Shown one piece after another: positions 1 to 8,245 of a stretch of 48,771 bases of DNA (its first letter is position 1; the number at the start of each line of letters is the position of its first letter). The notes beneath the pieces were generated by a model. It was given only the letters and a program-made list of their open reading frames with translations. It searched no databases and was not told the DNA's origin. Source of the stretch: Halobacteriovorax sp. (GTDB lineage Bacteria > Bdellovibrionota > Bacteriovoracia > Bacteriovoracales > Bacteriovoracaceae); NCBI GenBank assembly GCA_002720865.1, contig PBIO01000016.1, positions 1 through 48,771 of the forward strand. Reading direction: 5' to 3'. Made by a program: the position numbers and the translations under genes.

Positions 1-2
1 CC

Positions 3-641
3 GAAGATGTGACGATCGAAGCCAACGACGATTTACTTACATGGATCGAAACCCTGACAACACTGGACGTGAACCAAGATGGTGTTATAGATACGGACGA
101 GTGCGTCATTGAGGGTACAATTATATTAACCCAACGTGGTAATGTCGCTGTCGAGGATCTTAAAGAAGATGACTTATTATATGCACCCAACTTTACAGAC
201 GGATCATATGGGTATTTTAAGCTCAAACATAAAAAAGCATCAACCACCCAAAGAATAGTTCAAATTGTAACAACAGGTGGTGCTGAATTATTTTGCAGTG
301 TTTCTCACAATATATATCATGACTCTGCCCCAGAAAATAAAATGCCCGTTTCTAAGCTTAGGCCAGGTGCACCGATCTATATCTTAAGCGATGAACATAT
401 ACTACATAAAGACACAGTTGCAAAAATACGACTTATTCATTCACCAGGTGTTACTGTATATGACCTAGATGTTGAAGAGCCTATCGATATATATTTTAGC
501 AATGCTATATTATCACATAATAAGACTATCGACCCTGGCCATGAAGGTGGACCTGAATTGCCTGGTGGTGAAGATGGACCGGCTGCAGGGGGTGCAGGGG
601 TGGATGTGGTAGTCGGCACAGGCTCTGAAGATGGCGACTAA
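3..641 (+). CDS. EF-hand + Hint (intein-like) domain protein, C-terminal part
   Basis: The reading frame is open to the left edge, so this is probably the 3' end of a longer gene; the in-frame GTG at 9 is not needed as a start. A canonical 12-residue EF-hand loop (DVNQDGVIDTDE) is followed directly by a Hint domain. This begins with Cys in CVIEGTIILTQRG, has a mid-domain SHNIYH motif, and ends in the intein-type block ILSHN. The residue after the His-Asn is Lys, not Cys/Ser/Thr, so protein splicing is unlikely; bacterial intein-like (BIL type B) domains of this sort cleave instead. A Gly/Pro/Asp/Glu-rich tail of about 35 residues follows. Such domains often sit in secreted or tail-associated adhesins; that role is inference here. 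Confidence 0.7.
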   Translation, partial: EDVTIEANDDLLTWIETLTTLDVNQDGVIDTDECVIEGTIILTQRGNVAVEDLKEDDLLYAPNFTDGSYGYFKLKHKKASTTQRIVQIVTTGGAELFCSVSHNIYHDSAPENKMPVSKLRPGAPIYILSDEHILHKDTVAKIRLIHSPGVTVYDLDVEEPIDIYFSNAILSHNKTIDPGHEGGPELPGGEDGPAAGGAGVDVVVGTGSEDGD

Positions 642-873
642 AATCGGAATTATTTAAAATATTTTCGAAAATTACCAGCTAAACTTACTATGTATTAATA
701 GGGTGCCATGGCGCGCCTCAACGATTAGGTTACGGTTATGTATCTGTTGATTAGGTTCATTGATATAGCGGGTCATCGCAAGGGGTTACGTTAGTTAAAT
801 TATCTTGGTTAATTAAGTGTACATAGTTGTAGCATATCTTTATTTTTTATTATGAATTATATGTGAGACAACA

Positions 874-1503
874 ATGTCAGACTGGGCGACAGTTTTAAAT
901 GTTTGGAGCAATATCACGATTATTATTGCCAGCCTATTGTGTATAGGTTACGTTGCCAAAAAAAATCCAATAGATAAATTATCAATGTTCTTTGCCGGGC
1001 TTACCGGACTCATTGGCATAGGAAGTACAATATATCATGTGTATGGTACTACCTGGGCCCAGCTTACAGATATCGTACCGGTCTGGACATTTATGGTAAC
1101 TTACACCGGAGCAGCCATGTATTATATGTTAGGCTGGTCAAAACGGATGACAACGTTATGTATGATTTTATTCATGACGTCATTAGCAGCCACCGGTGTA
1201 TTTCATATTGAAGCGCCGGCGGTGCCCTGGATCCCCGGGGCGGTGATGCTCTGGATATTCTATATCGTCCTATCTAGAAAAGGTGCTGCAGTAGCATACG
1301 GTATGAGGAATGCGGCGGCATGTTTCACCGTAGCGATACCGGTTAAGACTTTAGACCCATATGCATGCATGCATGCTGTCATCGGTACACATTGGGTATG
1401 GCATATAATCATTGCAGTTATGTTAACTTACCTGGTAACTAGTATGCATGATTATAGAACTAAAGACACCCCTTCCGATAAGCTCGATCATATAAGCGAG
1501 TAA
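874..1503 (+). CDS. CREST-superfamily (alkaline ceramidase-like) membrane protein
   Basis: A 209-residue polytopic membrane protein with about seven hydrophobic segments. It carries the pattern of the CREST hydrolase superfamily (alkaline ceramidases, PAQR receptors, Per1): S51-x3-H55 in GSTIYH, D66 in the following segment, and a final HWVWH (H173, H177) in the last helices. In that family these residues bind zinc and hydrolyse amides or lipids. The substrate cannot be told from sequence. Its 3' end overlaps the convergent lipoprotein gene by 44 nt. A single-gene plus-strand unit preceded by about 230 nt of AT-rich sequence. The alternative is an unrelated membrane protein with chance histidines, but motif order and spacing fit well. 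Confidence 0.6.
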   Translation: MSDWATVLNVWSNITIIIASLLCIGYVAKKNPIDKLSMFFAGLTGLIGIGSTIYHVYGTTWAQLTDIVPVWTFMVTYTGAAMYYMLGWSKRMTTLCMILFMTSLAATGVFHIEAPAVPWIPGAVMLWIFYIVLSRKGAAVAYGMRNAAACFTVAIPVKTLDPYACMHAVIGTHWVWHIIIAVMLTYLVTSMHDYRTKDTPSDKLDHISE

Positions 1504-1774
1504 CATGGTTTCTCAATTCATCTTCAGTGCTTAGCCATTGCAGGCGATAATTGTGAAATTGATCACGCGTAATTATACCTGATTCAAATTCCAAAATCTT
1601 GTCAGTGATATCTGCCCGGGCGGTATCACGATCTTTTTGAATGTCCATTATTCGTTCTAAAAGTGGAAGACATCTTTCTTCTAGGGATTTCTTTGTTGTC
1701 GTAGGATAATCCCATTTAATGGCACAACCGGTTATACCTAATGAGAATAATAATAGCGTAGTATATTTTTTCAT
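1460..1774 (-). CDS. Small lipoprotein, possible outer-spanin-like
   Basis: 104 residues. The N-terminus is a lipoprotein signal peptide (MKKYTTLLLFSLGITGC, lipobox L-G-I-T-G-C with Cys17). The mature part is highly charged and predicted helical, with many Glu/Arg/Asp, consistent with a short coiled coil. It starts inside the stop codon of the upstream 52-residue gene (ATGA overlap), so the two are translationally coupled. A two-gene lysis (spanin) unit would look similar, but the partner here lacks a clear membrane anchor, so that role is only a guess. It overlaps the end of the CREST-like gene on the opposite strand. Confidence 0.7.
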   Translation of the reverse strand: MKKYTTLLLFSLGITGCAIKWDYPTTTKKSLEERCLPLLERIMDIQKDRDTARADITDKILEFESGIITRDQFHNYRLQWLSTEDELRNHVTRLYDRAYRKGCL

Positions 1775-1929
1775 TTATTTTCGCGTTCCTTAAGGATGGC
1801 ACGACATAACCAGACAATTATTGCATTTCGATCGTCAAATATATTGAGCATATCGCTTGAGGCCTTGCGCAGCAGATCACGTATTTCCTCATTACTAAGG
1901 TTTTTTTCTGGAATAGGTCGACCGGACAT
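1771..1929 (-). CDS. Small hypothetical protein (52 aa)
   Basis: Short gene with a strong ribosome binding site (GGAGG five bases before the ATG). It encodes a charged, helical 52-residue protein beginning MSGRPIPEKNLSNEE. A mildly hydrophobic stretch (AIIVWLCRAIL) lies near the C-terminus. Its TGA overlaps the ATG of the downstream lipoprotein, so they form a coupled pair. The family is not recognised. Confidence 0.65.
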   Translation of the reverse strand: MSGRPIPEKNLSNEEIRDLLRKASSDMLNIFDDRNAIIVWLCRAILKERENK

Positions 1930-2006
1930 GGAAGCCTCCGTATTTAATTCTAATTAGTACGTACCGATAGTTAACCATCTATCATGAGAAGAATACACTA
2001 GTTATA

Positions 2007-2507
2007 ATGTTAGGAATGGCTCTTCTTATAACCAGCTTGCTTACTGAGCCTGGGTTTCATGATCGATACATCGTCGAAGGATGGAAAAACGGAAAGAAGT
2101 TCGACCTTATGGTCACCCGTGTTCCTCTACGTGATCGATCAAATAGACCAGTATTACTCCGGACCGATGCAGCAGAGGGCTTCATGAATATGATGACCGA
2201 AGCTGCAAAGGTTGGATTTTTTCTGGACATTAATTATGCATATAGGTCCCACAAGGCACAAAGGGCCCTCTGGAGGTCGTACCAAAATAGGGGTATAACC
2301 AACCGCGCTGCCCGGCCGGGGTGGTCTACACACCAATCTGGCCTTTCTGTGGATATATCTGGGTGCTATCGAGACATTAATAACAAGAGATACAAAACAA
2401 CCACATTTTGGTGGCTTAAAGCAAATGGACCTAAGTTCGGATTTTATAATGATGTACCATCCGAACCATGGCATTGGACATTTTTTCCAAATAAAATCAA
2501 AAAATAA
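2007..2507 (+). CDS. VanY/M15-type D-Ala-D-Ala carboxypeptidase, endolysin candidate
   Basis: 166 residues. It carries the M15B/VanY signature: YRSHKAQ near residue 80, S-T-H-Q-x-G-x-x-x-D (zinc ligands H109 and D116) and E-P-W-H-W (E153 catalytic, H156 ligand). Enzymes of this family cut the D-Ala-D-Ala or L-Ala-D-Glu bond of peptidoglycan peptides. The first 12 residues are hydrophobic but short, so export by a signal peptide is uncertain. The neighbouring C39-like gene follows after about 30 nt on the same strand. A second M15-type enzyme lies at 45586-45990. Confidence 0.85.
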   Translation: MLGMALLITSLLTEPGFHDRYIVEGWKNGKKFDLMVTRVPLRDRSNRPVLLRTDAAEGFMNMMTEAAKVGFFLDINYAYRSHKAQRALWRSYQNRGITNRAARPGWSTHQSGLSVDISGCYRDINNKRYKTTTFWWLKANGPKFGFYNDVPSEPWHWTFFPNKIKK

Positions 2508-2536
2508 ATTCGGCCGCCTATGAAAGAAGATAACAT

Positions 2537-3079
2537 GTGTGTTATGCCACAAAAATCCTTACCCTCCCCAATATTCGACAATGCACTGACTACACATGCG
2601 GTGCTGCCGCCTTGCTGTCAGTGTTACAATACTACCGGATATATGATGAGGGAGAATTAACACTTGCCCATGAGCTAAATACATCAACCGATCACGGAAC
2701 CGACCCTGAAGATATTGTAAGGGTCGCATCAAATTATGGAATTGATGCGGTCATAAAGCGACTAACATTAGAAAAAATATCAGAGTATATTCTGCAAGAT
2801 ATACCGGTTATTGTAACATATCAAGCTTGGTCAATTGATGAAAATGATTGGGCTGATGTATGGGAAGATGGGCATTATTCAATTATCATTGGCATTGATG
2901 ATTATAACGTGTATCTTGAAGATCCATCACTGTCACAAGAGATTGGGTATATACCCAGAGAGGAATTCCTAGAAAGATGGCATGATGTTGATAGACATGG
3001 AAACAAACTATTAAATACAGGGATTATATGTCATCATCCTGTAGCCCAGCAAGCATTGTACTTTCGAAAAGTTGATTAG
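2537..3079 (+). CDS. C39-like cysteine peptidase
   Basis: 180 residues. The N-terminal motif Q-C-T-D-Y-T-C-G-A-A-A-L with C21 as likely nucleophile, then D-G-H-Y-S-I-I-I-G and E-D-P-S, is the C39-like arrangement (Cys, His, Asp). This family includes the double-glycine leader peptidases of bacteriocin exporters. It is a free-standing domain with no transporter attached. The start is GTG at 2537, seven bases after GAAG; the overlapping ATG at 2535 is in another frame. Role unknown: it could process a phage or host peptide. Confidence 0.75.
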   Translation: MCYATKILTLPNIRQCTDYTCGAAALLSVLQYYRIYDEGELTLAHELNTSTDHGTDPEDIVRVASNYGIDAVIKRLTLEKISEYILQDIPVIVTYQAWSIDENDWADVWEDGHYSIIIGIDDYNVYLEDPSLSQEIGYIPREEFLERWHDVDRHGNKLLNTGIICHHPVAQQALYFRKVD

Positions 3080-3422
3080 CTAGTACCAGATTTCTCTTAA
3101 ATACCTGCCTAATAGCACCATCGATTAACACTTCGTATATATCATATGCTTCAAAATGATCTGAGTCTCTAATTTGATAGGGCCGACCAACATATGAAAG
3201 TATCGTTGCTAGCTGGTTGTGACGTACCTTGGTTGTTTTTCCCTTAAAGTCATTGCAACTTGGAAATGAATTAAGATCGACATATTCATATACTATGCCA
3301 GTATCATGATCATATTTTTGTGCATAAGAAGATAAAGTTGTAAATCCGTCATCGGTACATCTCTTTTCCCTAATCGCTATTTTTACCAGTGTCCCGGTTT
3401 TGAGCCTATTAGATTTTGGCAT
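3024..3422 (-). CDS. Small SH3-like barrel protein
   Basis: 132 residues. The pattern G-x-L-V-K-I near the start, T-G-I-V-Y-E-Y in the middle and Y-E-V-L-I-D-G-x-I-R-Q-V-F near the end resembles a small SH3/KOW-like beta barrel. It is shared with several other short proteins in this window (12138-12377, 16060-16257, 16247-16444, 18496-18693, 37777-38082). Function unknown. Its 3' end overlaps the convergent C39 gene by 56 nt. No good ribosome binding site is visible. Confidence 0.6.
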   Translation of the reverse strand: MPKSNRLKTGTLVKIAIREKRCTDDGFTTLSSYAQKYDHDTGIVYEYVDLNSFPSCNDFKGKTTKVRHNQLATILSYVGRPYQIRDSDHFEAYDIYEVLIDGAIRQVFKRNLVLANQLFESTMLAGLQDDDI

Positions 3423-3534
3423 AAATTTAAATATGCCATTAAATAATTGTTACAATGTTTAGTTATTATTAACCAATACGAAACACAATCATATACTATA
3501 TTAATTAACCTCTTAGAGAAAGGGCTACCGAAAC

Positions 3535-4053
3535 ATGTTACTTAACATTGTAGCATTTTGCGTGTTTTATGCACTGTCAGCATTAGCATACTATTTTAAC
3601 CATAGATACATTTATCATACCAAGCCCCGGGGCCCTAGGGCCATTCAGGCACTATGGAAAATATGGGCAAAATTCCATATGGATCACCATAGACATTGGA
3701 AGCAAGATGATCCTGAAACTAAAACGTACGTAAAGGTACCAATCGTCGGAAAGTTGGCAGGATTAATAATCATCTGTAGTCTGTGCCTGTTAATCAATCC
3801 AGGCGCCGGGTTAGGGGTTGGTGGATTTTTTATCGTTTATGGAATTAGACATGGCACAATTCATGGATTTAAAGTTGCTAATATATTTAAACCCGTTAAC
3901 AAAGATACCCATATTTATAAGCACCATATGTCACACCATATGCCTGGTGGGTTGAATGTTAACCACTCTGGTGTTCATCCTTTTATAGATCGCTTGTTTG
4001 GGACGTACCATGATCCGGATGACATTCTACGCCGATCATCGTCGGATCACTAA
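3535..4053 (+). CDS. Fatty-acid hydroxylase/sterol desaturase-like di-iron membrane protein
   Basis: 172 residues with hydrophobic segments interleaved with His clusters: H23-x4-H28, H48-x-x-H51-H52, H106-x3-H110, and H126/H130/H131/H134/H135. These eight or more histidines match the di-iron site of the fatty-acid hydroxylase superfamily (carotenoid, sterol and fatty-acid oxygenases), though the protein is shorter than most members. A second, divergent member lies at 33986-34660. Substrate unknown. AAAGGG sits about ten bases before the ATG. Its 3' end overlaps the convergent lipoprotein gene. Confidence 0.7.
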   Translation: MLLNIVAFCVFYALSALAYYFNHRYIYHTKPRGPRAIQALWKIWAKFHMDHHRHWKQDDPETKTYVKVPIVGKLAGLIIICSLCLLINPGAGLGVGGFFIVYGIRHGTIHGFKVANIFKPVNKDTHIYKHHMSHHMPGGLNVNHSGVHPFIDRLFGTYHDPDDILRRSSSDH

Positions 4054-4588
4054 TTTCAATAATCGGCCAAAAAGAAATATCAAAAACCCTAGCAGTTACA
4101 GTGTAATCATATGGTGTATTTGTGTATCTGCAGTAAGCATTCTGAATTGATATATACCCTTCCGATATTTCAAAATAACCGCTAGTACCCTCCGCCAATA
4201 TAACTTCCTCACAATAACTTGAATTGGTGATACAGTCATCCTCTGTATCATATATTTCAATCGAGTTATTATCAAACCCGACCCACTCACTCTTATCTGA
4301 TGTAAATTCAATTCGTAAGAAGGTCGGATCATATGCAAATAAATCAGGTAGCCGAAGGCCTATCTGAAAAAATGATTGCTGACTGTCAGCCGTTGTTGTA
4401 ATAGTCGGTTCAATTTCGATAAATTGACCGTTTGCACTTAAGTTACCTAAACTTAGATTGGGCTCAACTAGCTCATGCATTACATCGGGAGGCCCGCCAT
4501 CTTCTGAACATATTATATCAAATGTATGTGTATCCTGTGCTCCGCACCCAAAACAACATAATGTTATTAATGCTACTAAAGTTCTCAT
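3983..4588 (-). CDS. Lipoprotein of unknown function (201 aa)
   Basis: The chosen start gives a lipoprotein signal peptide (MRTLVALITLCCFGCGAQ, lipobox ending in Cys). A longer frame exists upstream, but this ATG overlaps the stop of the upstream gene (ATGA), which supports coupling. The mature protein is acidic and beta-rich with several cysteines (CSEDGG, DDCITNSSYC, QNAYC), suggesting disulphides in the periplasm or outer membrane. No family recognised. Confidence 0.7.
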   Translation of the reverse strand: MRTLVALITLCCFGCGAQDTHTFDIICSEDGGPPDVMHELVEPNLSLGNLSANGQFIEIEPTITTTADSQQSFFQIGLRLPDLFAYDPTFLRIEFTSDKSEWVGFDNNSIEIYDTEDDCITNSSYCEEVILAEGTSGYFEISEGYISIQNAYCRYTNTPYDYTVTARVFDISFWPIIEISDPTMIGVECHPDHGTSQTSDL

Positions 4589-4836
4589 ATTATACCCTTT
4601 ATTAATATCCCTGCGACGAATCCGACGAATAAACATGCACCTATGCCTAAACCGACCCAAAAATTTGATGGCCGAGTAGGGTTACGCAAATTAATATCTT
4701 CAGAACTTTGTCTTAATAGTAGTTCTAAAAAATCGCTAAATGCTATATCAAGCTCAACCCTAACTTCTTCACGTACACAATGCCTTAACCATTCTTCATT
4801 TTTTTGAATGTCATTATCAGGTACTTTATACGTCAT
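4585..4836 (-). CDS. Tail-anchored small membrane protein
   Basis: 83 residues: a charged helical N-terminal two thirds and one C-terminal transmembrane helix (VGLGIGACLFVGFVAGILI) ending at the C-terminus. It is translationally coupled to the downstream lipoprotein by an ATGA overlap. An inner-membrane protein plus a lipoprotein in one unit is an arrangement also seen in spanin pairs, but topology here (anchor at the C-terminus) differs, so no function is assigned. Confidence 0.7.
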   Translation of the reverse strand: MTYKVPDNDIQKNEEWLRHCVREEVRVELDIAFSDFLELLLRQSSEDINLRNPTRPSNFWVGLGIGACLFVGFVAGILIKGII

Positions 4837-4910
4837 TAAAATCTTACCTTACAACGTTTAGAATTGCCTAAAAAATTGTACAGTAAGATCTTAAGATTTA
4901 CAACATCTTA

Positions 4911-5225
4911 TTACGGTGGATTAGCTCTTGATGCGTCTGATCGATCGAAAAATTCTAATAATTCGATTAGGGTAAATCCTGCATCCTGGAAACATGATGG
5001 GACTAATTCGGTGAAGCTTTTTTGAGGCTTGATACGTACCATTAACCTTAAAAGTTTTTTTCCTCCAGAGGTTCGATCTATTGTCCATATAGGATAATAC
5101 TCTACATTCTTAATATCATCTGCGTTAAGGCCCTGGTCATTCAAACAGTCTCTTAAAACTAATGCAAGACACTGGTTAACTACCAATTTTAAAAGATCTT
5201 CGTCTAGACTAACAGGTTGATGCAT
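4911..5225 (-). CDS. Hypothetical protein (104 aa)
   Basis: The start is placed at the ATG preceded by GAGAG five bases upstream rather than at a TTG four codons earlier. Mixed alpha/beta, acidic, with MVRIKPQKSFTELVPSCF in the second half. No family recognised. It lies divergently from the plus-strand gene at 5351, so a promoter region for both is likely between 5226 and 5350. Confidence 0.55.
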   Translation of the reverse strand: MHQPVSLDEDLLKLVVNQCLALVLRDCLNDQGLNADDIKNVEYYPIWTIDRTSGGKKLLRLMVRIKPQKSFTELVPSCFQDAGFTLIELLEFFDRSDASRANPP

Positions 5226-5350
5226 GCTTACTCTCAAAAAGTACTTAATACTATTATAATTACGCTCTTTAAGAGTTTAGTTCCTACACCAAATACACAA
5301 CTACTAGTACAATATTTACAGACAGCTTATGGGGGGACAGGACACTAAAT

Positions 5351-5563
5351 ATGACAGAAAAAAAATTAAGTAATCATGATTATATTTTTACACTATTAAC
5401 AGCAGTAGTCAAAAAAAATGGAGGAGAATTACGAATTTCTGAAGATGAACTTTGTAAAGTCTCAAAATTAGACCTAGTTAAATTATTATGGGACCCGGAA
5501 AAGTCAGAAGTCGTCTTACGTGTTGACGCCATGATAGCTCCGGATACAAAGTATAAAAACTAG
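5351..5563 (+). CDS. Small hypothetical protein (70 aa)
   Basis: Starts MTEKKLSNHDYIFTLL and continues as a compact alpha/beta protein of 70 residues; no family recognised. It is followed after 14 nt by the basic 54-residue gene, whose ribosome binding site overlaps the stop codon here, so the two are probably one operon. Confidence 0.55.
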   Translation: MTEKKLSNHDYIFTLLTAVVKKNGGELRISEDELCKVSKLDLVKLLWDPEKSEVVLRVDAMIAPDTKYKN

Positions 5564-5577
5564 GAGGTATGCTACCA

Positions 5578-5742
5578 ATGGCTAAGCGAACAAAATTTTC
5601 ACAGCGAAAACATGAAAGACGGAAAAAGAAAACTAGGCAAGGAGCTGGAAAGTTTACTAAGTGGGGCCATAAGGGTGGTGGGCCATCCGGTAGTACTGCA
5701 TCAAAAAAATATCGAAAAAAATATAGGGGCCAAGGACGCTAA
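5578..5742 (+). CDS. Very basic 54-aa protein
   Basis: The start ATG follows a strong AGGAGGT (ten bases upstream) that overlaps the previous stop. The product (MAKRTKFSQRKHERRKKKTR onward) has about 40% Lys/Arg, plus Gly-rich stretches, no acidic patch and no membrane segment, resembling ribosomal-type or nucleic-acid-binding tails. A different overlapping frame at 5612-5815 is open but has no ribosome binding site. Its last four bases overlap the convergent patatin gene. Function unknown; DNA or RNA binding is inference from composition. Confidence 0.65.
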   Translation: MAKRTKFSQRKHERRKKKTRQGAGKFTKWGHKGGGPSGSTASKKYRKKYRGQGR

Positions 5743-7295
5743 ATCCGGCCGGAAGCGTTCCACCCGGGAGGATATTCTTCAGCATCCCATGCCGCAGACC
5801 ACCATCCTAATATGACGTCGGCTTCTATCATGCTAACTCCGTCTACTGTATGATCCCACCCTTCACTCATTGTTCTTGAGTTAGGTAAATCTTTTAACAC
5901 AGTAAGACCGACGTCTTCAATCAGGTATTGTTTCGCAACCTGGTGTTCCGTAGCAGTAAGCCTACCCTTTGCGCCGCGCGCGATGTCGGCATATTGATCA
6001 TAGATTGTGTCGATATTTCCACAATCATACAACGTCTGAAATATGCTTGCTAATCGATTGACAATATTTCTTTTTATCCATGAAGGCTTATCTTCCCACG
6101 GGCCAGTAAAGTGCGCATTCTTCCACTTATAGTTTCCTTTATGAGAATAAACTGTCTGAGTTAAATAAGGTGAAATAATAAAGTGAGGTGTAATGCCGCT
6201 AGGTCCCGTTATAAACTGTTGAGGTTCCGTTAGCCCATATGGTACTGTTAGATAGAGGCCACCATCATAGAGTTCTGTTTCGTATTGTTTTTGCGTAGGC
6301 CTATCCCAGTACTTAGCTGATGCCTCTGGGTTCCAATGAACAGCAAAATTCTCTGGCTTTAGTGTCACCTTCTCTGGCTTCATAAGCCCCGGGATGCTAC
6401 AACTTGCAGCAACACCTTTTAGCACAGTAAATTCAGGATCATGATAAGATATTGCTGCAATCGGGGGATGTACACCTTCGTGAATGTCCCCATTAGGTGT
6501 TATATGAGGACCGAGCTGATCTACTAGCACCCCTTCTCTTGTATTCCAAATATTTAACGGCATTTTATTCCATACATCAGTTGTAAGCAATGAAACTGGA
6601 CATAGAAATGATTCCGATGAATTCATATCAAGATACTTTGGAAAAACACTAGCCGTTTTTTCGAAACACACAGAATTATTATTTACACCCGTACAGAATA
6701 TCGTTTTGAGGACCATCATTATTGTTCCAGGATCAGACCAGGGTGGTGAAAACGGGCTCGTTTTCTTACTTGAAGGTGCCAACAAGAGACATACCCATGC
6801 AACTATGTCCCTTATCCTACCCTTATCAGACCATGGTACCTGACATAATTCCCAATATCGCGGAAGCCAGACATCAAAAAGCCATGCTCGTTGACGGCGT
6901 TGTTTCGACCGAACCCAAGGCCAGCGGCTTAAAGGAGATGACAGTTCTAAACTTAATGCAGATAAGAACTCTTTTCCTGGTCGGCCTATAAATAGGCCAC
7001 ATGCGTATGCAATTGCATTAATACTACCTGCAGAACAACCGGCTATACTTATCACCCGGGGAGGGTACTCATCACCCTCTGCTGGGCATGACATTATTCT
7101 TGCTATACTGCCCGCAATCTCTGGCCAGCGAGACCCGCCGCCAGAAGCACAAACCATCACTGGACGGCGTTTTAATACTACGACGCACTTCTCACATTTA
7201 CAGACCGGATCGTACTCGCACATATATGACGCGCCACCAGGCAGGAACTCCATTACTTCGCTGGGTATCTCTACCTTACCTTTTATATTATCCAT
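5739..7295 (-). CDS. Patatin-like phospholipase
   Basis: 518 residues. Patatin hallmarks are present: the oxyanion loop SGGGSRW (51-57), the nucleophile elbow G-C-S-A-G-S with Ser88, the conserved A-A-S-C-S-I-P-G segment near 296-303, and D-G-G with Asp344 as the second member of the Ser-Asp dyad. Patatins hydrolyse acyl esters of phospholipids. A cysteine cluster (C26, C32, C34, C37) before the domain may bind a metal. There is no signal peptide. Roughly the last 160 residues have no recognised domain. GGAG precedes the ATG. Membrane damage, host lipid breakdown or lysis are possible roles. Confidence 0.85.
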   Translation of the reverse strand: MDNIKGKVEIPSEVMEFLPGGASYMCEYDPVCKCEKCVVVLKRRPVMVCASGGGSRWPEIAGSIARIMSCPAEGDEYPPRVISIAGCSAGSINAIAYACGLFIGRPGKEFLSALSLELSSPLSRWPWVRSKQRRQRAWLFDVWLPRYWELCQVPWSDKGRIRDIVAWVCLLLAPSSKKTSPFSPPWSDPGTIMMVLKTIFCTGVNNNSVCFEKTASVFPKYLDMNSSESFLCPVSLLTTDVWNKMPLNIWNTREGVLVDQLGPHITPNGDIHEGVHPPIAAISYHDPEFTVLKGVAASCSIPGLMKPEKVTLKPENFAVHWNPEASAKYWDRPTQKQYETELYDGGLYLTVPYGLTEPQQFITGPSGITPHFIISPYLTQTVYSHKGNYKWKNAHFTGPWEDKPSWIKRNIVNRLASIFQTLYDCGNIDTIYDQYADIARGAKGRLTATEHQVAKQYLIEDVGLTVLKDLPNSRTMSEGWDHTVDGVSMIEADVILGWWSAAWDAEEYPPGWNASGRI

Positions 7296-7363
7296 ATCAT
7301 TTCTCCAATATTTTAAATATGGTTACCGACGAAATTGATGCATAATATAAATGAAGTTATTGT

Positions 7364-7885
7364 CTATCTATCGTTAGTACCTCTAGTATGTGCACGTTCA
7401 ATCGTAGTCATTTCGGCCCGAAGGCTATCTGCTAATCTTAAAATCCTTCTAGCATATCTTACCCCGGAAGGAATAGGATTACGGCCTTTGCACCTAAACC
7501 CAGCATAATAACCACATAGGCCTATGCGTTCCGAACCCCTACCATATACCTGCCACCAATATCTAAATGTCTTTGCACCGGCATTGATATTGACGGTAGG
7601 ATCATATAGTTGTTCACATGTCAGTCTCGGAACGCCAGTTTGCCTAGAGCCTGTATATTTCGGCATAATTTGCATCAATCCGCATGCAGGAGCATTACTT
7701 CTTGCGCGGGGATTAAAACGACTTTCATAATGAATAATGGCAACTATAAGTTCTGGCCGGATACCATTCTCTTGAGCTGCGGATACAATCGTATCAGTTT
7801 GTTGGCATGCATATTGACCTCGTTGTGGAGTATCGCCAACATTTAATGATAATAAGGCTAAGCATAATAATTCTGCAAGTGTCAC
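7364..7885 (-). CDS. Secreted lytic transglycosylase (SLT fold)
   Basis: 173 residues with a short hydrophobic N-terminal signal. The lysozyme-like SLT core is clear: I-I-H-Y-E-S-R-F-N-P with catalytic Glu54, then A-C-G-L-M-Q-I-M-P, then the L-Y-D-P-x-V-N-I-N-A-G motif. It cleaves the glycan backbone of peptidoglycan. The start is GTG with GGGAGAG nine bases upstream. Paired cysteines suggest a periplasmic, oxidised enzyme. It may act in lysis or in opening the wall during entry. Confidence 0.85.
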   Translation of the reverse strand: MTLAELLCLALLSLNVGDTPQRGQYACQQTDTIVSAAQENGIRPELIVAIIHYESRFNPRARSNAPACGLMQIMPKYTGSRQTGVPRLTCEQLYDPTVNINAGAKTFRYWWQVYGRGSERIGLCGYYAGFRCKGRNPIPSGVRYARRILRLADSLRAEMTTIERAHTRGTNDR

Positions 7886-7945
7886 TAAAACTCACTCTCC
7901 CTTCTTAGTCACGTGGAGCTCAGTTGATACCTTAAATATATTAAC

Positions 7946-8245
7946 CTAACTTTTATCGAAATTATTTTTTGAAGAAGCAGACTTTTTCTTTTGGGGCTTC
8001 TTCTTTTTACCTTTTTTCTCTTTTTGTTTTTCAATAACGTCCGGATGAATTCGCGTCTTGATGACAAATCCGGCAGGATCATTCATGCGCTTAATCTTAA
8101 ATTGAGAATCCTTTGAGTCAGGAGAAGATGCTAGCTCTTCTTTTGCCTTACTAGCAGCAGAATATTCCTGATATCGGCCTATAATTTTCCAGGGTGTACC
8201 CTGCTTTTGGCCATCTTGCTTTTTCGAATCATGGGTATTTTTCAT
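7946..8245 (-). CDS. Lys-rich small hypothetical protein
   Basis: 99 residues. A middle part (WKIIGRYQEYSAASKAKEEL, later FKIKRMNDPAGFVIKTR) reads like a small alpha/beta fold, and the last third is a low-complexity Lys-rich tail (KEKKGKKKKPQKKK). It overlaps the stop of the upstream kinase gene by four bases, so it is coupled to it. Nucleic-acid binding by the tail is inference. Confidence 0.6.
   Translation of the reverse strand: MKNTHDSKKQDGQKQGTPWKIIGRYQEYSAASKAKEELASSPDSKDSQFKIKRMNDPAGFVIKTRIHPDVIEKQKEKKGKKKKPQKKKSASSKNNFDKS

Noticed and set aside
437-619. Minus-strand frame under the Hint gene
   Set aside because: Low-complexity Pro/Ser/Gly product that is only the reverse of the Gly/Pro-rich tail; the plus-strand Hint motifs are clear.
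642-873. Possible gene or RNA in the gap
   Set aside because: Repeated GATTAGGTT words and AT-rich sequence only; no frame with a ribosome binding site and no stable fold.
1366-1380. ATGCATGCATGC simple repeat
   Set aside because: Short and inside the CREST-like coding region; no sign of a regulatory role.
1460-1929. Spanin pair (52-residue protein + lipoprotein)
   Set aside because: The 52-residue partner has no clear N-terminal membrane anchor, so only a lipoprotein pair is reported.
2154-2552. Minus-strand frame under the VanY-like gene
   Set aside because: Shadow frame; the plus-strand protein has all zinc-site motifs.
5612-5815. Open frame on the plus strand over the basic 54-residue gene
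   Set aside because: No ribosome binding site; it runs through the convergent patatin end, while the frame starting at 5578 has AGGAGGT and a clean stop.
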